In this document: one piece after another, positions 24,831 through 34,027 of the stretch
Layout: the number at the start of each line of letters is the position of its first letter
Position numbering within the stretch: the first letter of the stretch is position 1
Assembly: GCA_017460885.1 (NCBI GenBank)
Contig: JAFUAB010000025.1
Location: 1 to 47,162, forward strand
DNA: 47,162 bases
Direction of reading: 5' to 3'
Source: Lachnospiraceae bacterium
GTDB lineage: Bacteria > Bacillota > Clostridia > Lachnospirales > Lachnospiraceae
Made by a program: the position numbers and the translations under genes
The notes under the pieces: model-generated
The model's input: only the letters and a program-made list of their open reading frames with translations
The model's database searches: none
Told to the model about the DNA's origin: nothing

Positions 24831-26708
24831 ATGATCTCTGTAATAATCATTTGGGTATATATACTCGTCACAACATATTCAGCCGGTCATATTGCGGTCG
24901 CGGCAGGCCGCAGGGCCGGCATCATTGATGATGCATATAAACCGGATCCCCCGGCGTATGTGCTGACGGGGCTTGTTGCGGTTACGGTCTATGCCGAGGT
25001 GTGGAGCCTGTTCGGCAAAGTGGGACCGGCAGCGAATATCGTGTTTGTGCTGCTGTGTGTCGCCGGGACGGTTCTGCCGACACATTTTGTGTCAAATTCA
25101 TTGTTGGATCAAATATTGAACAAAATATGTCGGCAGAACCGTCCCGGCGACACACACGTGACACATTTTGTCCCCGCACTCGTTATCTTCTTCATCATGG
25201 CTTATGGAACGTCCCACGGGATCATGCACTATGACACTTCGCTCTATCATGCGCAGGCGATCCGCTGGATCGAGGAGTACGGCCTGGTTCCGGGACTTGC
25301 GAATCTGCATACGCGTCTGGGCTATAATTCTTCGGCTTTCGTACTGGGCGCCTTCTACAGCTTTGCGTTTACTGGGCAGTCATATCACGTGACCGGCGGG
25401 TTTTGCGCACTTTTGCTGGCATGGGAATGCATGGCGATCCCTTACGGCAGGATTGCAGCGGAGGCCGGTACAGGTACAGACTCCGACCAATATATCAAAG
25501 GATCCCACCCCATGATCCGAAAGCGGATACAAGGATGCATATCCGTGATCCTGTCGGTGCCGGGGATGGCAAGGCTGGCGGGAATCTATTATCTGCTGAT
25601 GATCTATGATGAAATGGTATCGCCGGCATCAGATTACCATATGGTCTGTCTGGCATTTATCCTGATCATCAGATGGCTGGATATGACAGAGGATCAAAGC
25701 GGATGTTACTCCGACCGGACGATCGATCAAAGCGGCAGTTTCGCAGCTTTGCCTGAACAGGTCATGCTTTCGTTTTTTGCCTGTTTTATACTTACCGTTA
25801 AGCTTTCGGGGGCGCTTCTCCTTCTGCTGGCGGCAGCTCCCGCCGTTATGCTCATCCGCCGCCGCGATTTCAAAAGGACGGCTAAATGCCTCCTTACCGG
25901 AACGGTCATCATCGCTCCGTATCTGATCAGAAATTTCTTCCTTTCGGGATGGCAGCTTTATCCGTCGACCATATTGGGGATATTCGATACCGACTGGCGT
26001 GTTCCGGAGGATATCGCGATGTATGACTATAAGGAAATACAGGTCTACGGACGCGGATACACGGATGTGTCCCGGTATGATGAACCCCTTACCGTGTGGC
26101 TGAAAGACTGGCTCGGCCTTCAGTCCTCCACAGACCGTATCTTAATAGTGCTTGCGTGTGTCGGAGCCGTGATTTTTATGTTATACTATATTGTTGAAGT
26201 ATTTCGATCATGTGTCGGGAGTTCTTCATTGCGGGATAACACCGATCGCAGCCGGATAGACGGGATATACCGTATGTTTCCGTACGCCGTGCTGTGTATC
26301 TGTTTTGCATTCTGGCTCCTTACATCACCGCTCATGCGATACGGATGTTTGTATGTATATCTGACGGATGCGGTTACCTGGGGAGGTCTGGCCTGCTTAA
26401 TATACAGAAAAAACAGATACGCAGGATATGCGTTGATCTCTGCGATCACTTTGTTTGCCGGATATAAGGCGTGCATGTGGGGAGCGGAGGTTTACCGCGG
26501 ATATCGGAGTGATACCTGGATAGCACAGCAGGATTACGATAACTTCGAAACATTTCCGTATCATCCTCAGGGATCCGAAGTCACTTTGTATGCTCCGGTC
26601 AGCGGAGACAGGACAGGATACGAACCGTTTCCGACTTCGCCCTGGGATATGAACGATGCGATAGAGCTAAGGGGCGATTCGCTGAATGACGGCTTCAGAC
26701 ATAAATGA
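24831..26708 (+). CDS. Large polytopic membrane protein of the polysaccharide locus
   Basis: A 625-aa protein with about twelve hydrophobic segments; the family is not recognised. After an early helix pair the motif HGIMHYDTSLYHAQAIRWIE resembles the acidic first loop of GT-C glycosyltransferases and O-antigen-type membrane proteins. A role in polymerising or modifying the polysaccharide is plausible but inferred from location. A palindromic repeat pair (25054-25171) is inserted in frame after about residue 75, adding roughly 40 residues (from CVAGTVLPTHF to THVTHF) between two hydrophobic segments. The frame stays open throughout. A second long soluble stretch holds the C-terminal YRGYRSDTWIAQQDYDNF region. 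Confidence 0.8.
   Translation: MISVIIIWVYILVTTYSAGHIAVAAGRRAGIIDDAYKPDPPAYVLTGLVAVTVYAEVWSLFGKVGPAANIVFVLLCVAGTVLPTHFVSNSLLDQILNKICRQNRPGDTHVTHFVPALVIFFIMAYGTSHGIMHYDTSLYHAQAIRWIEEYGLVPGLANLHTRLGYNSSAFVLGAFYSFAFTGQSYHVTGGFCALLLAWECMAIPYGRIAAEAGTGTDSDQYIKGSHPMIRKRIQGCISVILSVPGMARLAGIYYLLMIYDEMVSPASDYHMVCLAFILIIRWLDMTEDQSGCYSDRTIDQSGSFAALPEQVMLSFFACFILTVKLSGALLLLLAAAPAVMLIRRRDFKRTAKCLLTGTVIIAPYLIRNFFLSGWQLYPSTILGIFDTDWRVPEDIAMYDYKEIQVYGRGYTDVSRYDEPLTVWLKDWLGLQSSTDRILIVLACVGAVIFMLYYIVEVFRSCVGSSSLRDNTDRSRIDGIYRMFPYAVLCICFAFWLLTSPLMRYGCLYVYLTDAVTWGGLACLIYRKNRYAGYALISAITLFAGYKACMWGAEVYRGYRSDTWIAQQDYDNFETFPYHPQGSEVTLYAPVSGDRTGYEPFPTSPWDMNDAIELRGDSLNDGFRHK
25054..25171. repeat. Inverted pair of GACGGTTCT repeats inside a coding region
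   Basis: The left arm 25054-25088 and the right arm 25122-25156 are reverse complements at 34 of 35 positions, separated by 33 bp. A further partial copy (GTGACACATTTTGTC) reaches 25171. Both arms carry the GGGACGGTTCTGCCGACA core. It is read through in frame by the polytopic membrane protein gene. Confidence 0.95.
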
Positions 26709-26784
26709 CTGCTGATCCGTGGTACAGGGAATTGTTTTCGTAAATGGATGCGGTGAGATCCTGACACCGGGAAAGGAAAAGCAA

Positions 26785-27729
26785 ATGATACAACACAATG
26801 ACAAGATCTATGTAGCCGGACATCGCGGACTGGTAGGGTCGGCGATAGTCAGAAATCTGGAATCCAAGGGATATACAAACATCATAGGACGGACCCATTC
26901 GGAGCTCGATCTGATGGATCAGGCAACGGTCAGGGAATTCTTCGACACCGAAAAGCCTGATGTCGTGGTGCTTGCTGCTGCCAGGGTCGGCGGGATAAAT
27001 GCCAATAATACGGCTCCCGCCCAGTTTGCTTATGAGAATATGCAGATCCAGTGCAACGTGATAAACGAGAGCCATCTTCATAATGTAAAAAAGCTCCTTT
27101 TTCTGGGGAGTACCTGCATCTATCCGCGCATGGCACCCCAGCCGATCCCGGAGGATGCGCTTCTTACAGGCCCGCTTGAAGAGACCAATGAAGCATATGC
27201 CATAGCCAAGATCTCCGGACTTAAGATGTGCCAGTTCTATAAGAGACAGTACGGCGATGACTATATCAGCTGTATGCCTACCAATCTTTACGGTCCTCAT
27301 GATAATTATGATCTGAAGGGTTCGCATGTGCTGCCGGCCATGATCCGTAAATTCCATGAGGCAAAAGTAAACGGTACGGATACGGTTGAGCTTTGGGGAA
27401 CGGGCACTCCGCTGAGGGAATTCCTGTATGTTGACGATATGGCCGATGCGTGCGTGTTCCTTTTGGAGAATTATAACGGAGAGCAGCATGTCAATATCGG
27501 TACCGGTAAGGAAGTGACTATTGCACAGCTTGCCGATATCATTAAGAAAGAGGTTGGCTTCGGCGGTGAGATAATCTGGAATAAAGATATGCCTGACGGT
27601 ACGCCCCGGAAGCTCACGGATGTTTCCAAACTGCACGGACTCGGATGGACTCACAGGATAGAGCTTGAAGAAGGTGTTCATCTGGCTTATGAGTGGTTTA
27701 AGGAAAATGTGGATTCGGCGAGGATGTAA
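26785..27729 (+). CDS. fcl: GDP-L-fucose synthase
   Basis: A 314-aa short-chain dehydrogenase (extended SDR) that epimerises and reduces GDP-4-keto-6-deoxymannose to GDP-L-fucose with NADPH. Visible are the cofactor motif YVAGHRGLVGSAI (residues 9-21), AAARVGGINANN, FLGSTCIYP with Ser109, and the catalytic Tyr138-x3-Lys142 in YAIAK. The ATG at 26785 is preceded at 7 bases by AAGGA. Gmd, which makes its substrate from GDP-mannose, is not in the window and must be elsewhere; ManC, which makes GDP-mannose, lies 10 kb upstream. The polymer probably contains fucose. Confidence 0.94.
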   Translation: MIQHNDKIYVAGHRGLVGSAIVRNLESKGYTNIIGRTHSELDLMDQATVREFFDTEKPDVVVLAAARVGGINANNTAPAQFAYENMQIQCNVINESHLHNVKKLLFLGSTCIYPRMAPQPIPEDALLTGPLEETNEAYAIAKISGLKMCQFYKRQYGDDYISCMPTNLYGPHDNYDLKGSHVLPAMIRKFHEAKVNGTDTVELWGTGTPLREFLYVDDMADACVFLLENYNGEQHVNIGTGKEVTIAQLADIIKKEVGFGGEIIWNKDMPDGTPRKLTDVSKLHGLGWTHRIELEEGVHLAYEWFKENVDSARM

Positions 27730-28658
27730 TGCAGACGATCAGTATTGTTGTTCCCTGTTATAACGAAGAAGAGAACGTCAGGGATTTTTATGATGAACTG
27801 ATGAAGAACGAGCCGTTTTTTGCCGAAAACGAGCTTGTTCCGGAGATAATCTACGTGGACGACGGCTCCTCCGACGGGACCGTAGCCGAGGTAAAAAAGC
27901 TTGCTGCCAAGGACGGACATGTACACCTGATATCCTTCAGCCGTAATTTCGGCAAGGAAGCAGGTATATTTGCCGGTCTGTCCAGATCCACCGGAGATTA
28001 TGTAGCGCTGATGGATGCTGATCTTCAGGATCCTCCGGCTCTTTTGCCGGAGATGTTCGGTTATATCAGGGACGGATACGATTCTGTTGCGACCAGACGT
28101 GTTTCGCGTAAAGGTGAGCCGCCGATCAGATCTTTTTTTGCAAGGCAGTTTTATAAGCTTATCAATCGCATGTCCAAAACCGAGATAGTTGACGGAGCCA
28201 GAGATTATCGTCTTATGACAAGACAGTTTGTTGACTCGGTGCTTTCCATGGGAGAGTATAACCGGTTTACAAAAGGGATCTTCAGCTGGGTCGGATTTGA
28301 GACCAAGTGGCTGGAATACGAAAATATAGAGCGCACCAAGGGCGAGACCAAATGGTCCTTCTGGAAGCTGTTTATATATGCCATTGACGGTATCGTGGCA
28401 TTTACCACGGCACCCCTTGCGATAGCATCATTTTTGGGTGTTCTTTTCTGTGTACTGGCATTTGTACTGATTGTTGTAACGATCATCAGAAAACTTGTTT
28501 TCGGTGATCCGACCTCCGGATGGCCGTCGCTGGTCTGCATCATTTCGCTGGTCAGCGGAGTACAGCTTTTTTGTATCGGGATCATCGGCCAGTATATGTC
28601 CAAGACCTATATGGAAGTAAAAAACAGACCGATATATCTGGTTAAGGAAGAGTTCTGA
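27729..28658 (+). CDS. GT2 polyprenyl-phosphate glycosyltransferase (GtrB/DPM1-like)
   Basis: A 309-aa membrane-bound GT2 that most likely loads a sugar on undecaprenyl phosphate. It has SIVVPCYNEEENV, IIYVDDGSSDGT (residues 41-52), FSRNFGKEAGIFAGL, DADLQDPP (96-103, metal site) and RDYRLM. Two C-terminal helices (about 228-255 and 263-290) match the GtrB type. Such products are used outside the cytoplasm by GT-C enzymes, which would fit the polytopic membrane proteins of this window. The ATG overlaps the fcl stop by one base, and the stop overlaps the next gene by one base. Confidence 0.93.
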   Translation: MQTISIVVPCYNEEENVRDFYDELMKNEPFFAENELVPEIIYVDDGSSDGTVAEVKKLAAKDGHVHLISFSRNFGKEAGIFAGLSRSTGDYVALMDADLQDPPALLPEMFGYIRDGYDSVATRRVSRKGEPPIRSFFARQFYKLINRMSKTEIVDGARDYRLMTRQFVDSVLSMGEYNRFTKGIFSWVGFETKWLEYENIERTKGETKWSFWKLFIYAIDGIVAFTTAPLAIASFLGVLFCVLAFVLIVVTIIRKLVFGDPTSGWPSLVCIISLVSGVQLFCIGIIGQYMSKTYMEVKNRPIYLVKEEF

Positions 28659-29416
28659 TGCAGGAGCTGGTCAGTATAGTTACCCCGGTATATAAAGCGG
28701 GGAAATACATCGCAGAGACGGTAGAATCGGTTCTGGCCCAGACATATCGTGACTGGGAATGGATCCTGGTCGACGATCATTCTCCGGATGACACTGTTTC
28801 CGTGATCAGGTCGATCCTAAATGACAAAAAGGATGATCGCATACGCCTGATAGAACTGGAAAAAAACGGCGGAGCGGCACATGCCAGAAATACGGGGGTA
28901 GATGCAGCCCGCGGGAGGTATCTGGCTTTTCTGGATGCGGACGATATATGGTTTCCGGACAGGATATCGGAATGTCTGGAACATATGAAAAGGACCGGAG
29001 CCGGCTTCGTTTTTACGGCGTATGAATTCGGTGATGAAAAAGCAGTGGGGACGGGGCGGACAGTACATGTTCCCGAGAAGCTTGAATACAGACAGGCACT
29101 GTCACGGACAGTCATATTTACATCGACCACGCTTTTTGATAAGCGGAAAATACCGGTTGAACTGATGCATATGCCGGACGTTCCCAGTGAGGATACCGCT
29201 ACCTGGTGGCAGATCCTGAGAGCCGGATATACGGCATACGGGCTTGACAGGGTTACGGTCATATACCGCAGGCCCGGCGGGTCTCTTTCTTCAAACAAGG
29301 CAGAGGCCGTACGCAGGATCTGGAATCTGTATCGCAGGGTTGAAAAGCTTGGTCTGGTCTCCAGCTTCTGTAACCTTGCCGGATGGGCATATCGAGCGAC
29401 GGTCAGGAGACTGTAG
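28658..29416 (+). CDS. Glycosyltransferase family 2
   Basis: A 252-aa GT-A enzyme of the exopolysaccharide set. Motifs: VSIVTPVYKAGKYIAETVES, WILVDDHSPDDT, NGGAAHARNTGVDAARGRYL and the metal site AFLDADDIWFPDRI. The length and the DVPSEDTATWWQILRAGY block fit the CPS/WcaA-like group that adds sugars to lipid-linked repeat units. Donor unknown. It begins at the stop of the polyprenyl-phosphate transferase gene and is followed by a 60-bp gap. Confidence 0.92.
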   Translation: MQELVSIVTPVYKAGKYIAETVESVLAQTYRDWEWILVDDHSPDDTVSVIRSILNDKKDDRIRLIELEKNGGAAHARNTGVDAARGRYLAFLDADDIWFPDRISECLEHMKRTGAGFVFTAYEFGDEKAVGTGRTVHVPEKLEYRQALSRTVIFTSTTLFDKRKIPVELMHMPDVPSEDTATWWQILRAGYTAYGLDRVTVIYRRPGGSLSSNKAEAVRRIWNLYRRVEKLGLVSSFCNLAGWAYRATVRRL

Positions 29417-29476
29417 CGTTTACCGGTGTTCATCGTCGGAAACCGGAATATAAGGCGTCATTCGTAACATTACGTA

Positions 29477-30853
29477 ATGAAGAAACTTGAATCTCTCAAA
29501 AGAATAATAATCCTTCAGCTGTCTGTGATCGGAGTTATCATAGACACGGTGTTTTATGCATATTTCTGGATAGAATACTACTATCCGATCCTTGCCCGCA
29601 GAGCCAGAGGTCTTAACTTTTATTTTCGCGGACATGTCCTGGTTATCCTGATATACCTTGTACTTATCTTATTCTGCATGAGTACTTTCGGCGGACTTAA
29701 GGTGGGCTATCTCAAACCGGGAGACATTTTTTTCAGCCAGATATTCGGTATCATTTCCGTCAATATCATTTCGTATTTTCAGATCTCACTGATGGGTAAC
29801 TGGCTTGTCCCCATCCGGTATATGGTCGTCTGCGCAATGGTACAGATCGTATTCAGCGGACTGTGGGTGGTTCTGTGCAACTGGTTTTATCACAGGGTTT
29901 TTCCGCCGAGACAATTGCTTTTTGTCCATGGTGACAGGAGTATAGATGATATTCTTTTTAAGTTTTCGACCCGTCCGGATAAATATCTGGTCAGAGATAC
30001 GATAAATGTTTCGGAGGGTATTGAGCAAATAGAAAAAGCGGGAATGAGCGGCCTTTATACCGGAGTTGTTCTCTGGGATATCCCGACACCCGCAAGAAAT
30101 AAACTGCTCAAATTCTTTTACAGCCGCAATATGAGAGTCTATATGATGCCCAAGATCCCGGATGTGCTGATACAGGGAGCGGACTCGATACATCTTTTCG
30201 ATACTCCCATCATGCTGACCAGGGAATATGCACTTACCGCGGGTCAGAGATTTGCCAAGAGAACACTGGATATAGTGTGTGCGCTTATACTGGTGGTCGT
30301 TTCATCCCCTATAATGCTTGTTACCGCAATATGTATCAGGCTGAACGATCACGGACCCGTTCTGTACAGTCAGATAAGATGCACGCGCGACAGACGGGAG
30401 TTCAGGATACTCAAGTTCAGGAGCATGAGGGTGGATGCCGAAAAGGACGGAGTCGCCAGACTGGCTTCCAAGAATGACGACAGGATCACACCGGTCGGGA
30501 AATTTATCAGAAAAGTGCGCATAGATGAACTGCCGCAGCTTTTTAATATTCTGAAGGGCGATATGTCCTTTATCGGCCCAAGACCCGAACGTCCCGAGAT
30601 CATCGAACAGTACATGAACGAAATGCCGGAATTTGCGTATCGTATGAGGGTTAAAGCCGGATTGGCCGGATACGCTCAGGTTTACGGCAAATATAATACG
30701 ACACCTTATGACAAGCTTAAGCTGGATCTGATCTATATAGAGAATTATTCCTTTTGGATGGATATCAAGCTGATGCTGCTAACGCTTAAGATACTGTTAA
30801 AGCCGGAGAGTACGGAGGGTGTGGACTCGGATCAGACTACCGCACTGAAATAA
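29477..30853 (+). CDS. Polyprenyl glycosylphosphotransferase, initiating enzyme of EPS synthesis
   Basis: A 458-aa membrane enzyme of the bacterial sugar transferase (WbaP/WcaJ) type, which transfers a sugar phosphate to undecaprenyl phosphate. Four N-terminal helices (residues 10-138) and a soluble middle part precede the catalytic domain (258-450). That domain shows KRTLDIVCALILVVVSSPIM, KFRSMRVDAEKDG, the Asp350-Glu351 dyad in RIDELPQLFNILKGDMSFIG, then PRPERPE. The start codon is the end of a perfect palindrome CATTACGTAATG (29468-29479), and no Shine-Dalgarno sequence is seen. Its place late in the operon, after most transferases, is common in Clostridia. Confidence 0.94.
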   Translation: MKKLESLKRIIILQLSVIGVIIDTVFYAYFWIEYYYPILARRARGLNFYFRGHVLVILIYLVLILFCMSTFGGLKVGYLKPGDIFFSQIFGIISVNIISYFQISLMGNWLVPIRYMVVCAMVQIVFSGLWVVLCNWFYHRVFPPRQLLFVHGDRSIDDILFKFSTRPDKYLVRDTINVSEGIEQIEKAGMSGLYTGVVLWDIPTPARNKLLKFFYSRNMRVYMMPKIPDVLIQGADSIHLFDTPIMLTREYALTAGQRFAKRTLDIVCALILVVVSSPIMLVTAICIRLNDHGPVLYSQIRCTRDRREFRILKFRSMRVDAEKDGVARLASKNDDRITPVGKFIRKVRIDELPQLFNILKGDMSFIGPRPERPEIIEQYMNEMPEFAYRMRVKAGLAGYAQVYGKYNTTPYDKLKLDLIYIENYSFWMDIKLMLLTLKILLKPESTEGVDSDQTTALK

Positions 30854-30924
30854 GGGAAACGCCGGTTAAAGTGTTTTCGGCGTGACGCTGCGGTTGACGC
30901 GAGGACACTAAGTCGGAGAGACAT

Positions 30925-32028
30925 ATGAACCCAAAAGACAACGCAAAATCGATATACTGGAGTGCCGGACCGGACAGGCGAAAGATCGCGCTCCTGATAT
31001 ACCATAAGATCTGGATCGTGGCAGCAGGCGTTATTTTCGGTGCTGTATCCGGTGCATTGATATATCTGCTGTATCACGCCGTTACAGATAAGACGGAGTA
31101 CAGTGCGTACAGTGAGTTTTATCTGGACTTTGCCTATGATCCGACAGGGGAGGTATATGATTATTATAACGGATATACCTGGAACGATCTCGTCATGACT
31201 GATCCCATTGCGGGCCATACGCTGGAGGAGCTTGAGGGAACAGGGGTAGATATCGGTGTTCTTGAAGCCGCTACCAATGCAGAGATACTATCCGATATAC
31301 GTGTGCTGAAGGTGACCGTTCGGGAGCACGATGAGGCTCTCTGCGCCGAGATCCGGGCTGCTACCGAAAAGGCACTTGTCCTGTTCGGCCGGGAGGCCAG
31401 GGAATTTGAACAGATCACCGTTATCAAATCAGCTCCGGTAAAAAGGCTCTATGCAGACAACAGGCTGATGCAGGCAGTGATCCTGGGTATCATTATCGGT
31501 TTTCTGACAGGGGTATTTGCGGTATGGTTCGTGTATATACTTGATGATAAGGTCAGATTTCCTGCGGATCTGACAGACTGCGGAGCACCTGTGATCCGGG
31601 TCGGTTTTGTCCGGGAGGATGAAGCTCTCTCGTCGAGATTTCAGATCCGGCGCATAGGTGAAAAGAAACCGGGTGATCAGACGCCGGAGGGAGACTCGTC
31701 ATCATCCGTTGGAAGATCCTCATTGGAACAGGCGTCTCATATAGATGCAGGCAGCTTTGCGGATATTAATTCCGGGTGGACCGGCCTTTCGGACGGGAGC
31801 GGGATCACGCCGGCAGAGAATGCGTCTCGCGGCGAAACAAAGGATCTGCCGGTCGCAGCAGACAATGTGATCGTTGATATTCCGTACGCGAAGGTAAACA
31901 GAACAGCGGTTATTCTGCTTGCGGACAGGCTTCGTTCAGAGGGTCACGAGGTTGTGGGCTTTACTATATATAAAGCCGATAACCGTGAATATAAACGTTA
32001 TTATTTTGATTTATTCCCGAAGCGATAA
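30925..32028 (+). CDS. Wzz-like chain-length protein with a degenerate BY-kinase-like tail
   Basis: A 367-aa protein. The N-terminal Wzz-type part has one helix at residues 31-51 (WIVAAGVIFGAVSGALIYLL), an outside domain to about 180, and a second helix at 184-206 followed by the typical DDKVRFPADL. After a low-complexity linker rich in Ser and Gly (about 245-310), residues 312-361 (NVIVDIPYAKVNRTAVILLA, then DRLRSEGHEVVGFTIYK) resemble the end of a bacterial tyrosine kinase of the CapB/Wzc type. No Walker A is present, so it cannot be an active kinase alone. A Tyr-containing end (YKRYYFDLF) remains. It probably sets polymer length. Confidence 0.82.
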   Translation: MNPKDNAKSIYWSAGPDRRKIALLIYHKIWIVAAGVIFGAVSGALIYLLYHAVTDKTEYSAYSEFYLDFAYDPTGEVYDYYNGYTWNDLVMTDPIAGHTLEELEGTGVDIGVLEAATNAEILSDIRVLKVTVREHDEALCAEIRAATEKALVLFGREAREFEQITVIKSAPVKRLYADNRLMQAVILGIIIGFLTGVFAVWFVYILDDKVRFPADLTDCGAPVIRVGFVREDEALSSRFQIRRIGEKKPGDQTPEGDSSSSVGRSSLEQASHIDAGSFADINSGWTGLSDGSGITPAENASRGETKDLPVAADNVIVDIPYAKVNRTAVILLADRLRSEGHEVVGFTIYKADNREYKRYYFDLFPKR

Positions 32029-32029
32029 T

Positions 32030-32812
32030 ATGAAGATCGTATCCCTTGTATCGGCTGTTGATCAGAATACAGAAGAAATGCTGGCGGGCATGCATCTTGA
32101 GACAGAAGCGGTCATTGTTAATCAGTGCTCCGGTACTGATGCGGAACCGTCACACGCGACACATTCTGTGATCACAATGCGTGAACGCGGCGTAGGCTTA
32201 AGCCGCAACACCTGTATCGAAAACGCCCCCGATTGTGATATCCTGCTTTTTACGGATGAGGATATTGTATATGATGAAGGTTATTCCGAGCTGATCCGAA
32301 GAGAATATGAAGCTCATCCGGAAGCAGATGCGCTTCTTTTTAATATGAGGGTCTGCGAGGCAAGAAGAACTTACTGGAATGATGATTTCGCCAGGGTGCG
32401 ATTCTATAATTACGGCAGATATCCGGCATACAGCATTTCTGTCCGCCGTGACAGACTCTTTGCATCGGGAGTCAGGTTTCCGCTGGAATTCGGCGGCGGA
32501 GCCAGATATATCAACGGAGAAGACTCGGTATTTCTGCACGATCTTTTGAAAGCCGGACTGAAGATATACAGAACACCGGTCTGTCTCGGTGAGGAGACCG
32601 AGCGGGAATCCACCTGGTTTAAAGGATATGACGAGAGATTCTTTGTCAGTCGGGGAGCGCTTTATGTCCGGCTGTACGGGGTATGGGCGATGCTCAGGGC
32701 GCACGTATTTCTGATCAGGCATAAATATATGTACAGCGAAGTCGGATACGGACAGGCAATAAGATGGATGAAGCAGGGGATGCTTGAGATAAGTCTTTCG
32801 TCCGTCAAATGA
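32030..32812 (+). CDS. GT2-like glycosyltransferase
   Basis: About 260 aa. The beginning KIVSLVSAVDQN and the VIVNQC, then GVGLSRNTCIENAPDCDILL blocks, with the metal-site motif FTDEDIVYDEGY, identify a GT-A-like enzyme. The segment GTDAEPSHATHSV between strand and helix is read from a degenerate copy of the dispersed repeat (32142-32170) and is probably an insertion in a surface loop. The start at 32030, just after the stop of the Wzz-like gene, is chosen over a long upstream in-frame extension that overlaps that gene. Confidence 0.82.
   Translation: MKIVSLVSAVDQNTEEMLAGMHLETEAVIVNQCSGTDAEPSHATHSVITMRERGVGLSRNTCIENAPDCDILLFTDEDIVYDEGYSELIRREYEAHPEADALLFNMRVCEARRTYWNDDFARVRFYNYGRYPAYSISVRRDRLFASGVRFPLEFGGGARYINGEDSVFLHDLLKAGLKIYRTPVCLGEETERESTWFKGYDERFFVSRGALYVRLYGVWAMLRAHVFLIRHKYMYSEVGYGQAIRWMKQGMLEISLSSVK
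32142..32170. repeat. Degenerate copy of the dispersed repeat inside a GT2 gene
   Basis: CGGAACCGTCACACGCGACA followed by CATTCTGTG matches the core AGAACCGTCCCGGCGACACATT with several changes. It is read in frame as AEPSHATHSV. Confidence 0.6.
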
Positions 32813-32824
32813 GGAATATTTCCC

Positions 32825-34006
32825 TTGATACTTTATATAGCTATAGCGGTGATCACAATAGCATTAGCGTATCTGGCAGGTGGCGCCGGCAGATTTGTAC
32901 CGGCAGCCGATATCACGGGCACCCGTGCGCAGTTATTCGGGCGTGCATGTCTGGCTGCGATATTTGTAATATTGTTCTGCGTTTCCGCATTTCGCCTGAA
33001 CGTGGGAAACGATTATGCCACCTATGTGGAATTCATGCACCGGCTGTATACCGATAAATATATTGCCGATCCGGGCGTGCCTACCGAATGGGGCTTTAAC
33101 CTGCTGACACGGGCGGTGTACGCAATCTCCGGCAAGGAGAGCTTCATACTGGTTTTTGCTATATATGCGTTTGTCACCATAGCGGTCTTTCTGATCGCGA
33201 TGTGGGAACAGAGTAAGGATTTTGTACTCTCGTTTTTCATGTTCATGACCCTGGGACTGTACTATCAGAGCCTGTCGACGGTGAGATACTATCTGGCCTT
33301 GGCGATCGCACTTTACTGCATGAAACTGGTGAATGAAAGACGGTGGATCACTTTTGCGGCACTTGTTTTGATCGGAAGCGGATTTCACAAATCGATACTT
33401 TTGATCATTCCGCTTTATCTGCTTGCCACGATCGACTGGAAAAAATGGCAGCTCGCGATCGTTATGGTTTTTTTTGTATCCTGTCTGTTTCTTCAGGACT
33501 ATTATCTCAGGATACTTGTCCTGCTCTATCCGAGCTATGAGGGAACGGAGTACCTCGAAGGCAGCGCGACCAGCTATATAAATATAATCAGGTGCGTGCT
33601 GGTGCTGTTTCTGGCGCTTTACTGCTGCATGGACGTAAACGATTGCAGTATACGGGAGCTCTTGAAAGGAAAGCTCAAAGGCCGGATAAGCCCTGATCCG
33701 GTAAACAGGTTTTATTTCTATCTGAATCTCGGTGCGCTGGCACTGTATGTGTTCTGTTCCTTTGTGCCTGTGATAAGCAGGATAGGTTACTATCTGACGG
33801 TCAGTCAGCTGCTGTTTGTGCCGTCACTGATCGCCGGCTTGAAGGACGGCAAAAAGAAACGTATCATACGGACATTATGTGTTGCGGCCTGTGTGCTTTA
33901 TTTTGCGATATATTTGAGGAGAGCATCCTCGGACGGGATCCTGATCCTGCCCTATAGAACATTCTTTTTCAATGATATGGTTGATATACTATCCAACGTA
34001 GGATAA
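32825..34006 (+). CDS. EpsG-family polysaccharide polymerase (Wzy-like)
   Basis: A 393-aa protein with about ten membrane helices. The loop FRLNVGNDYATYVEFMHRLY is characteristic of EpsG-type proteins, which are thought to polymerise lipid-linked repeat units outside the membrane, and TEWGFNLLTRAVYAISG follows as in the family. The start is a TTG at 32825 with GAGGA (32811-32815) 9 bases upstream; no ATG is better placed. It is the only clear polymerase of the locus, while no Wzx-type flippase is seen in the window. It ends where the glycerol kinase leader begins. Confidence 0.88.
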   Translation: MILYIAIAVITIALAYLAGGAGRFVPAADITGTRAQLFGRACLAAIFVILFCVSAFRLNVGNDYATYVEFMHRLYTDKYIADPGVPTEWGFNLLTRAVYAISGKESFILVFAIYAFVTIAVFLIAMWEQSKDFVLSFFMFMTLGLYYQSLSTVRYYLALAIALYCMKLVNERRWITFAALVLIGSGFHKSILLIIPLYLLATIDWKKWQLAIVMVFFVSCLFLQDYYLRILVLLYPSYEGTEYLEGSATSYINIIRCVLVLFLALYCCMDVNDCSIRELLKGKLKGRISPDPVNRFYFYLNLGALALYVFCSFVPVISRIGYYLTVSQLLFVPSLIAGLKDGKKKRIIRTLCVAACVLYFAIYLRRASSDGILILPYRTFFFNDMVDILSNVG

Positions 34007-34027
34007 GTGGATCAGAGAGGAGCTGAC

